From an uncultured Bilophila sp. (lineage in GTDB: Bacteria > Desulfobacterota > Desulfovibrionia > Desulfovibrionales > Desulfovibrionaceae), in assembly GCA_902373525.1 (NCBI GenBank), contig CABKMN010000105.1, positions 1-8,081 of the forward strand: a stretch of 8,081 bases of DNA. Direction: 5' to 3'. The translations under genes and the position numbers were made by a program. The notes under the pieces are model-generated. The model did not search any database, was not told the DNA's origin, and saw nothing but the letters and a program-made list of their open reading frames with translations. Of the stretch, positions 1 through 6,300 are shown piece after piece; position 1 is the stretch's first letter, and every line of letters starts with the position of its first letter.

Positions 1-136
1 TCCCCAGACCCCACCCCTCTTCTTCAAAGACTTTCGTCCTTATCGAATCCCTCTTGTCGGTTTTACCGGAATAGGGAAGGCCGGGCATTCCGAGGCGCGG
101 CCCGCCGAACGTTTCGGTAACATTTTCGGGTAGGCA

Positions 137-169
137 AAAAGGCCGGACGCTTGGGGCGTCCGGCCTTTT
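137..169 (+). terminator. Strong bidirectional rho-independent terminator
   Basis: A 10-bp perfect GC-rich stem (141-150 with 156-165, GGCCGGACGC / GCGTCCGGCC) closes a 5-nt loop. It is flanked by AAAA on the left and TTTT on the right, so it can work in both directions. No gene inside the window ends just upstream on the plus strand, so it most likely terminates a plus-strand gene that ends left of the window. It could also act as a backstop for lysA transcription coming from the right. Confidence 0.8.
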
Positions 170-341
170 GGTATGATCTCAAGCCAGTTGGGAGAGCGTT
201 GTGACCGAAACGCTAAACCACCCGCTATGGGATGGCTGTTCCGGTGAGGTTCCGGGAGACGTGCGCGTCCGAAACGGAAACGACGCGGTCCCGTTCTCTT
301 CGTTGACCCATAGGAACGTCTTGGGAGGGAGAGAGGGAGGT

Positions 342-393
342 TTGGAGGGGGAGAGGGGACCTTTCTTCAGAAAGGTCCCCTCTCCCCCTCCAA
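342..393 (-). terminator. 23-bp perfect inverted repeat after lysA, probable terminator
   Basis: Arms 342-364 and 371-393 are perfectly complementary over 23 bp around a 6-nt centre (CTTCAG). The element begins 4 nt past the lysA stop codon in the direction of lysA transcription. A stem this long and stable at a gene end is most simply an intrinsic terminator. The bases after it on the minus strand are C/T-rich rather than a clean T run, so it may instead act as a 3' stabilising hairpin or belong to a dispersed hairpin family. Confidence 0.65.
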
Positions 394-397
394 TTCT

Positions 398-1675
398 TTA
401 TTCTTCCTCAACAAAACACCGGGTCAGATCGTCCAGCGTCTCGCGGCGGCGGATGAGCTTGGGCGTCCCGTCGCTGGTGATGAGCACCTCGGCGGCGCGG
501 GGACGCTGGTTGTAGCTGGAGGACATGACGAAACCGTAGGCCCCGGCGTCGAGCACGCCGAGCACGTCGCCTTCCCGAATCAGCGGCAGCGGGCGCTTCT
601 TGGCGAGGATGTCGCCGCTTTCGCAGATGTTGCCCACTACGGTCTGCTCGACGAGATCGGCGTCGGGCTGGCCGTTCTCACGGTAGATTTCGATGTCGTG
701 GAACGAATCGTACATGGCCGGGCGGACCAGCACGTTGAAGCCGAGGTCCGTACCGACGTATCGGTTTTCCCCGTTGAACTTGGCGGCGTGCACCGTGCCG
801 AGCAGCACGCCGCATTCCGCCGTCACGTAACGGCCCGGCTCAATGAAGAATTTGCCCTTGTAGCCGGTCTCGTCCACCCATGCGGACAGCTTGGCGTGAA
901 GCCGGGTTCCCAGCGCCTCCATGTCGAGGCGGGGCTGGTTTTCATATTTGTGGTAGGGGATGCCGAGGCCGCCGCCGAAGTCGATGAGTTCGAGGGAGGG
1001 GAACAGATCGGCGAGGTCCGTCTGGACGAAGTGCAGCAGGAAGTCGATGGCGTTGAGGTAGCTGTCCGGCTCCATGAACAGGGAACCGATGTGCTGGTTG
1101 ATGCCGGCAAGCGTCAGATTGTGCTTTTTGAGCAGGGCGCGGACGTCGTCCATCGCGGTGGGGTCGATGCCGAACTTGGTTTCCTTTCCGGCGGTGACGA
1201 CCTTCTTGTGGTGGCCCGCCCCGATGCCGGGATTGATGCGGATCATGGCCTTGCCGCCGGGATTGACCGTGCCGTACAGGTCGAGCTGCGACAGCGAATC
1301 GACGCTGACGAGGAGCCCGTTGTCCACGGCGTTCTTCATTTCGGCGGCGGAAACGTTGTTGCAGACGTAGAGAAGCAGGTCGGAGGTGAAGCCCGCCAGC
1401 TTGTTGATGTGCAGCTCGCCGGGGGACATGGCGTCGGCGTGGAACCCCTCTTCGCGGACGATGCGCAGGAGGGCGGGATTCGTGTTGGCTTTCGCCGAGT
1501 AGTTCACCTGAAATCCCGGAAGACCGGACAGGCCGAGCAGTTCCCGGCACCGGCGGCGCAGCACGTTCTCATTGTATACGTACAGGGGCGTGCCGTACTT
1601 GGCGGCGAGTTCCCGCGGCGTGGCGTTTCCAAAGAAATTGACCTTGTCGGTCTGGGCGGAACGAACGTTTGGCAT
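398..1675 (-). CDS. lysA: Diaminopimelate decarboxylase
   Basis: This 425-aa cytoplasmic PLP enzyme converts meso-diaminopimelate to L-lysine, the last step of lysine synthesis. It has the fold-type III alanine-racemase-like barrel followed by a C-terminal beta domain. The PLP lysine is K62 in YSAKAN (59-64). HIGS is at 195-198, the phosphate-binding GGGLG at 234-238, EPGR at 279-282, the CESGD substrate/active-site motif at 351-355, and DAGAYGFVMSSSYNQRPR at 376-393. Length is normal for LysA. The first residue of the usual HxHIGS motif is Asn (NQHIGS), a small deviation. I chose the start at 1675 because AGAGGA lies about 6 nt upstream. The longer frame opening with TTG at 1738 would place its start inside the -35 box of the best promoter. 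No lysine riboswitch fits in the short leader. A related decarboxylase such as carboxynorspermidine decarboxylase is less likely given the motif set. Confidence 0.93.
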   Translation of the reverse strand: MPNVRSAQTDKVNFFGNATPRELAAKYGTPLYVYNENVLRRRCRELLGLSGLPGFQVNYSAKANTNPALLRIVREEGFHADAMSPGELHINKLAGFTSDLLLYVCNNVSAAEMKNAVDNGLLVSVDSLSQLDLYGTVNPGGKAMIRINPGIGAGHHKKVVTAGKETKFGIDPTAMDDVRALLKKHNLTLAGINQHIGSLFMEPDSYLNAIDFLLHFVQTDLADLFPSLELIDFGGGLGIPYHKYENQPRLDMEALGTRLHAKLSAWVDETGYKGKFFIEPGRYVTAECGVLLGTVHAAKFNGENRYVGTDLGFNVLVRPAMYDSFHDIEIYRENGQPDADLVEQTVVGNICESGDILAKKRPLPLIREGDVLGVLDAGAYGFVMSSSYNQRPRAAEVLITSDGTPKLIRRRETLDDLTRCFVEEE

Positions 1676-1710
1676 GGATTGTCCTCTGAATGGCAAAAGA
1701 TTACGGCGAC

Positions 1711-1738
1711 AAGGTAACAGGCTGTACCGTGCTGTCAA
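1711..1738 (-). promoter_or_regulatory. Proximal lysA promoter (sigma70-like, extended -10)
   Basis: Read on the minus strand, a consensus -35 TTGACA (1733-1738) and TACCTT (1711-1716) are separated by 16 nt. TG one base upstream of the -10 gives an extended -10. The start codon at 1675 would then follow a leader of about 30 nt. Confidence 0.6.
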
Positions 1739-1766
1739 TAGAGGAGGCGGGCAATCAAAAATATTT

Positions 1767-1795
1767 TATGATATTCTTCGGTTAGATGTGTACAA
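1767..1795 (-). promoter_or_regulatory. Possible distal lysA promoter overlapping a shared 20-bp element
   Basis: On the minus strand TTGTAC (1790-1795) and TATCAT (1768-1773) are separated by 16 nt. The -10 matches consensus at five of six positions. The segment 1767-1786 recurs at 17 of 20 positions upstream of the large sensor gene (7695-7714, same strand). The conserved part extends beyond the -10 to a TCTAAC block, so it may be a promoter, an operator, or both. Confidence 0.4.
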
Positions 1796-1840
1796 GATTG
1801 TCATGCGCCGCGTCTCCTCCGTCCGCCCCGGAAAGGATGT

Positions 1841-1869
1841 TTGACTTTCCGCCTTTCTGGGGACATGGT
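1841..1869 (+). promoter_or_regulatory. Candidate promoter for the SlyD-type gene
   Basis: TTGACT (1841-1846) is followed after 17 nt by CATGGT (1864-1869), a strong -35 with a weak -10. A start near 1876 would give a leader of about 25 nt carrying the AAGGAG ribosome site at 1888-1893. No better candidate lies in the gap shared with lysA. Confidence 0.35.
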
Positions 1870-1899
1870 AGAACATAAAACTTCACCAAGGAGCCATTC

Positions 1900-2322
1900 A
1901 TGGCAATCAAAGACGGCGATACCGTTCGAGTGCATTATACAGGGACTTTTTCCGACGGAGAGGTGTTCGATTCTTCCAGAGAGCGTGAGCCGCTGGAATT
2001 CTCCATCGGTGACGGAAGCCTGATCCCCGGTTTCGAGGACGCGCTGATCGGCCGCGCCAAGGGCGAGCGCTTTACGGTCACCATTCCCGCCGATGACGCG
2101 TACGGCGAACACCTTGAGGAACTGCTCATGGAAGTGCCCCTGAGCGAAGTCCCCGAAGACATCAAGCCCGAAGTGGGCATGATGCTCCAGATCGCCACCG
2201 ACGACGGCGACATGGAAGTGCAGATCGTCGAAGTCAACGACAAGGCCGTGGTGCTTGACGCCAATCATCCGCTGGCCGGCGAGGACCTGACCTTCGACAT
2301 CGAAGTTGTCGACGTCAAATAG
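1900..2322 (+). CDS. slyD: FKBP-type peptidyl-prolyl cis-trans isomerase, SlyD-like
   Basis: This 140-aa cytoplasmic protein catalyses cis-trans isomerisation of Xaa-Pro bonds and by family also acts as a folding chaperone. The FKBP core is split around an insert-in-flap chaperone domain. N-terminal FKBP hallmarks are VHYTGTFSDGEVFDSS (11-26), REPLEF (29-34) and LIPGFEDAL (41-49), then PADDAYGE (63-70). The flap insert spans roughly 71-119, and the closing strand has the family signature DANHPLAG (120-127) with LTFDIEVVDV after it. It stops there: the His/Cys-rich metal-binding tail of E. coli SlyD is absent, as in many shorter SlyD proteins, so the nickel role should not be transferred. The start is set by AAGGAG (1888-1893) six bases before ATG. 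It is divergent from lysA and ends in its own terminator, so it appears monocistronic. Confidence 0.92.
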   Translation: MAIKDGDTVRVHYTGTFSDGEVFDSSREREPLEFSIGDGSLIPGFEDALIGRAKGERFTVTIPADDAYGEHLEELLMEVPLSEVPEDIKPEVGMMLQIATDDGDMEVQIVEVNDKAVVLDANHPLAGEDLTFDIEVVDVK

Positions 2323-2335
2323 GCTTTGCGAACAG

Positions 2336-2371
2336 GCTCCGATTCGGGTATTCTGAATCGGAGCTTTTTTT
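2336..2371 (+). terminator. Rho-independent terminator of the SlyD-type gene
   Basis: A perfect 10-bp stem (2336-2345 with 2355-2364, GCTCCGATTC / GAATCGGAGC) and 9-nt loop are followed directly by seven T residues (2365-2371). It lies 14 nt past the slyD stop codon. Confidence 0.93.
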
Positions 2372-2456
2372 ATGACGGCGTTTTTTACTGGAAAAAGGCA
2401 GAGGGGACGACTGAGCGGGTCGCCTTTTGCTTCGGACATCAGGCCCTGGAGGAGAC

Positions 2457-3038
2457 ATGAAAGTTGTTTTCGAGATCACCGGGTTGAGTTGTGACCTTGC
2501 GCTTCACCCCATCTCGCCCCAGACGGCGGAAAGCATGCGCGAGGGCGGACGTGACATCTACAGCCAGAAGTACATGAACTGGTGGCGTAGAGGCAACACG
2601 CGCACGTTCGGCATGCGTATCAACGAGTCTTCCGAGATTCGTCTTCAGGTGGACGGCGAGGACGTTTCGTTCAACGCCAACCTGTTGTACCGCAACGTGT
2701 ACACCCTGCGGCAGCGCATGTACCTTTCCAGCAAGGCGCAGTTCCTCGCCGTTCTGGGATACGACAACGAAACCTGCACGTTCCGCTGGATTTGGGACAA
2801 CATCGAAGACTTCGACGTCACCAAGTTCAACTTTGTGGTGACGGACTGGGACAACGTGCTCTCCACCAAGGGTTACCGTGTGCTCGACAACGTCTTCTAC
2901 GACGGCAAGCATGCCGACGATGAGGAATGGCTGAACCCCAGCGGCTTTACGCTCATGGACCCCATCGTCATCGACCTCGACGACGTGCGCCGCGAAATCG
3001 AGGAAGAACTCAAGGGTACCGCCGCGTACGACCGCTAG
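2457..3038 (+). CDS. Uncharacterised 193-aa soluble protein
   Basis: I do not recognise a family. The start is ATG 2457, preceded by the strong ribosome site GGAGGAG (2448-2454). A TTG start 30 nt earlier is possible but has no such site. The protein has no signal peptide or membrane segment. It is rich in aromatic and acidic residues: clusters include YMNWW (39-43), RWIWDNIEDFD (110-120), VVTDWDN (127-133) and a charged C-terminal helix IDLDDVRREIEEELK (172-186). Predominantly beta secondary structure through about 60-170 looks likely. Codon use is like its neighbours, and an intrinsic terminator follows 3 nt after the stop, so it is a real gene. It sits downstream of slyD but behind a strong terminator, so it is probably transcribed on its own, although I see no convincing promoter in 2372-2440. 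Confidence 0.85.
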   Translation: MKVVFEITGLSCDLALHPISPQTAESMREGGRDIYSQKYMNWWRRGNTRTFGMRINESSEIRLQVDGEDVSFNANLLYRNVYTLRQRMYLSSKAQFLAVLGYDNETCTFRWIWDNIEDFDVTKFNFVVTDWDNVLSTKGYRVLDNVFYDGKHADDEEWLNPSGFTLMDPIVIDLDDVRREIEEELKGTAAYDR

Positions 3039-3041
3039 AAC

Positions 3042-3069
3042 CGGAACGAGCGGCCCGTTCCGCTTTTTT
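3042..3069 (+). terminator. Rho-independent terminator after the 193-aa gene
   Basis: A 7-bp stem, CGGAACG (3042-3048) with CGTTCCG (3056-3062), is followed by C and six T residues (3064-3069), immediately after the stop codon at 3036-3038. Confidence 0.85.
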
Positions 3070-3083
3070 CGCGACAGAATACA

Positions 3084-3111
3084 AAAAGCCTCCGCCGATG
3101 CGGGGGCTTTT
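3084..3111 (+). terminator. Second hairpin terminator, bidirectional
   Basis: A 12-bp stem (3084-3095 with 3100-3111, one T-G wobble) closes a CGAT tetraloop. It has AAAA on the left and TTTT on the right. It backs up the terminator at 3042-3069 and could also stop minus-strand transcription arriving from the large gene. Confidence 0.75.
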
Positions 3112-3124
3112 CTGTTGCGGGCCT

Positions 3125-3194
3125 CGGCGTATTGAGGGAGCGGTTGAACGCATACGCCGCCCGCTTGCGGGCGGATCGGGAGTCCTTCGACTCC
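3125..3194. other. Cluster of three GC-rich hairpins, function unknown
   Basis: Three inverted repeats lie back to back. CGGCGTAT (3125-3132) pairs with ATACGCCG (3152-3159). CCGCCCGC (3157-3164) pairs with GCGGGCGG (3167-3174), overlapping the first. GGAGTC (3179-3184) pairs with GACTCC (3189-3194) around a CTTC loop. There is no T run after them. They lie between the terminators of two convergent genes. This could be an untranslated structured RNA, a REP-like element or decayed sequence. It does not fold as a tRNA. Confidence 0.35.
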
Positions 3195-3251
3195 GTTCAG
3201 GAAAACGGGCGATGCGGCGGAGCCGGAAAGGCGCGGGTCGTACCGGCGGTG

Positions 3252-3310
3252 GAACGAAAAAGGGCGGGGAAACGTTCCGAAAACGTTTCCCCGTCCTTTT
3301 TCGTTCTTTT
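3252..3310 (-). terminator. 25-bp stem terminator of the large sensor gene
   Basis: Arms 3252-3276 and 3282-3306 pair over 25 bp with a single G-T wobble and a 5-nt loop. On the minus strand it begins 15 nt past the stop codon of the large gene, and TTTTT lies within its descending arm. On the plus strand TTTT follows at 3307-3310, so it can also block transcription coming from the left. It is the last of three hairpin terminators separating two convergent genes. Confidence 0.85.
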
Positions 3311-3321
3311 CCCGGTATCGT

Positions 3322-6300
3322 TTACTGTTCCTCAAACGAGGCCCGGTTTTTGTTGATGACGGCGACGAGATCGGGCATGAGCTGGGCGACTTCGTCCATG
3401 TTGCCGGAACAGGCGGCTTCTTCGAGACAGCGGGCCGGATCGTCGAGCACCCGCAGGTCGTAGGCTTCGGCCAGACGTCCGATGTGCGCGGCGGCTTCGC
3501 AGACGGCCTGCGCGTCGCCGGACTGCTCGCCCCGGATCGCGCGATCCAGCGCGGCGTCGAGGTCCGCGAGCAGGGAATGGATGGCCTCGTCGGACGCTTC
3601 GTCCTGCGGCTCCTCGGGCGGGTTCGTTTCCGGGGAAACGGACCGGGATGCCTGCGGGGCTTCCGGCGCGGGCGCTGCGGGGCGTTCCGGTTCCACGGGG
3701 GCCACGGGCTCGCCGAGTTCCACAATGTCCTCAATGTGCAGTCCGCCGCTGGCGGGAGCGGGACGCGAACCCTGTTCGCAGGGCGCGAGCCGTTCGGCCT
3801 CGTCCAGCAGCGAACGGGCGGCTGATTCCGGCACGGCGGGCGATACGTCCCCGAACAGATCGGGGAGCGGCGGCTCGGCTGCCGGAACCTTGGCGGGCTC
3901 GGCGGGGGAGCGGAGCGGTTCGGTCAGCGTGATGACCGGTTGGGAAGGCTTTTCGACTTCCAGTCCGTCGAGGGAAAGAGCTTCCGTTTCCGCTTCGGCT
4001 ACGGGCGTATCCAGCAGCAGGGCGTCGCCGTCGAGCACACGGGGAGCGCCGTCCAGCGGTTCGCCCAGCAACAGCGGTTCGTCGAGGGACAGCGGCGTTT
4101 CCTCACGGGCGGGTTCCGCCTGCGACGTGAGAGTCAGCGGTTCCTCGTCGGGTTCCATCGCCAGCGTCAGCGGGGACCGGACGGGGTTTGCCGGTTCCAT
4201 CTGCGGCGTGGAGGCCGGTTTCTCGGGCTCCAGCGAAAGCGGCTTGGTGATGGGCATGGGTTCGCCTACCCATTCGTCGGCGCCTGCGGCTGGAACGGGC
4301 TCGGCTTCCGGTGCGGGAGTCCGCGCGGGCTTCGGGGAAACCGCAGACGGCTCTTGCGCGGGCATAGCCGGGGTTTCTCGAGCCGCGGGGCCTTCGGGCC
4401 GTTCCGTCGGGGCCGGTTTCGTGATGATGGGCATGGGCTCGCCCACCCATTCCGCCGCGTTCGACGGAGCCGTGGAGCGGGCCGGCGTATGCTTGGCGCG
4501 TTCTTCCAGCGGGTTCGGGCGGGAAGGCCGCTTCGTTTCCTTGAGGGCGGCGTCCGTTTTGGCGATGGGCATGGGCTCGCCCACGCTCGACAGCTTCGGC
4601 TTTTCGGCCTTTTCCGTCAGCACGACCACCGGTTCCTCTTCCGGTTTGACGGCGGGGGCGGCGGGGCGTTCCGGGGTGGGCTTCTGTTTGAGGAACGGGG
4701 ACAGCAGTTTGCCGAGCAGGCCGGTTTTGGCCGATGCGGCGGGCTGCTCCGCCTTGGGGGTCGGCAGATCGGGCAGATCGACCGGCTTCGGCTTGGCGGG
4801 TCCGGACGTTGCGGCGGGCTGTTTGGGGGCCTTCGGGTTCGGCTTGGGCGCGGCGGGCGTCTCGTCGGTATCCTTGAACCGGCGTGAGACGGGCGCGAGG
4901 CGCAGGGTCAGGTGCCGCAGGTCCTTGCGGGTGATGGGCTTCTTGAGGAAGTGGGTGCAGCCCGCCCGGCGCAGGGAGTCGATCTGTTCGCTGCTGTTGA
5001 CCAGCGCGAGGATGCTGGCCAGCGGGAAATTGTGCTCGCCCTCGAAGATGCGGATGGCGGCCACGGCGCTGCCGATGGCCTCTTCCGGCATGTCGTCGTC
5101 GAAGATGAGCAGTGCGCCGGGAGCGCGGCGGTAGAGCGTTTGCGCCTCTTCGGCGCTCCGGGCTTCGATGATCTCGTGGGGCAGTTCGTCCAGATAGAAG
5201 GACAGCATCTGCCGGTTCGCCGGGAGGCTGCTGACCACGATGATCCGCAGGCTGCTGACGGGCAGACGGGACAGGTTGTCCTTGTCCGGCTCGGCGGCGG
5301 GCACGGGCTGCGGTTCGGTTACGCGGGCCGCAAGGCGCATGCTGAAGGAGACGGTGGTGCCTTTGGGGCCGCTTTCGAGGGAGACGAGTTCGCCGTCCGG
5401 GCCGACGAGTTCCCACGCGCGGACGAGGGCCAGCGTACTGCGCCCGAGGGGCGGCATGCCGGAGCCGGTGTCCGAAACGGTGAACAGCAGGTGGCCGGGA
5501 TCGGTGCTTTCGGGAAGGCGCTGGGCGCGTATCTGAACCATGCCGCGTTCGGTGGCGAGCACGGCGCTTTCCACAAGCAGGGCCAGCACGTCGGCGAGCT
5601 GGGCGCGGTGCCCTTCGTAATAGCGCGGCAGGTGCGGCGCGGTGAACCATGACAGGCCGAGGTTTTTGGACTCCGCGAGGTTCGCCACCGCTTCGTGGGT
5701 TTCCAGCAGAAGCTGGTTCAGGTCGAAGCGTTCCTTGCGGAGTTCGTCCGGCGCGGGTGCGCCCTTGCCCATGTTGCCGATGGCCGTAGCGAGGTTGCGT
5801 CCGGCGACCCCGAGGGCGTCGGTGCGGCGGCGGGCTTCGGCGGAAAGCGGCGACTGGTCCACGGCGCTGATGGCCCGGAGCAGGGCGTCGAGCGGGGCGC
5901 GGAGGGATTCCTCGACCATGCCTGCGGACAGCGGGGCCTGCAAGGCTTGCGGGTAGGGCAAGTTGTCGGGCTTGCGGGGCTTCGCCGTGGCGGTCGGTTC
6001 GGGCTGCACGCGGGCGGGCGCGGGCTTGGGCGTGGGGAACGCGGCGATGGCAAGCCCTTCCGGTTCGATGGACAGGGAAGGCAGGCGATCGCCGGACGGT
6101 GCGGGATCGTTGGGGAAGCCGCCCAGTTCCAGCGCGGCGACGCCCGCTCTGCCGGTTTTGGGCGTTTCGCGGCTGGTCCGGCTGTTGGGCGCGGGCAGCG
6201 GTTTGGGGCTCGGGCTGAGCGCCGCCATGAGCGCGCTCAGGGTCAGGAAGGTCAGCGGGAGCAGGCTCACCACGCCCGGCGTCATGAAGCCGTCCAGCGC

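Larger units (their letters stand above)
1..397. other. Intergenic region without a supported gene
   Basis: No open reading frame here has a convincing start site and protein-like composition. A 104-codon frame starting at 201 runs through the inverted repeat and into the lysA 3' end, and its product is low-complexity. What the stretch does hold is a bidirectional hairpin terminator at 137-169 and a perfect inverted repeat at 342-393, each listed separately. The first 35 bases, read on the minus strand, look like one arm of a G-rich hairpin element whose partner would lie left of the window. The rest, 170-341, contains only short hairpins. Confidence 0.6.

Noticed and set aside
170..260. tRNA-like D-arm string CAGTTGGGAGAGCG (185-198) followed by a small hairpin, suggesting a tRNA or tRNA remnant
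   Set aside because: No acceptor stem pairs, the D-stem left arm does not match, the following stem-loop has 6 bp and an 8-nt loop, and no T-arm follows.
698..1717. 339-codon plus-strand frame opposite lysA
   Set aside because: It is antisense to a clear LysA, with composition typical of a reverse frame of high-GC coding DNA and no recognisable domain.
1676..1740. Lysine riboswitch upstream of lysA
   Set aside because: The leader from the best promoter is only about 30 nt, and no L-box-like conserved helices are visible even from the distal promoter.
3175..3205. CCTTCGACTCC as a tRNA T-arm in the gap before the sensor gene
   Set aside because: The arms around TTCGACT do not pair as a 5-bp stem; the bases are better explained by the simple hairpin GGAGTC/GACTCC.
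3482..5134. 550-codon plus-strand frame opposite the sensor gene, Ser/Gly/Ala-rich
   Set aside because: Its composition is the mirror of the Pro/Ala/Glu-rich linker codons, it has no ribosome site, and the minus frame shows real domains with DISM, HATPase, receiver and HPt patterns.
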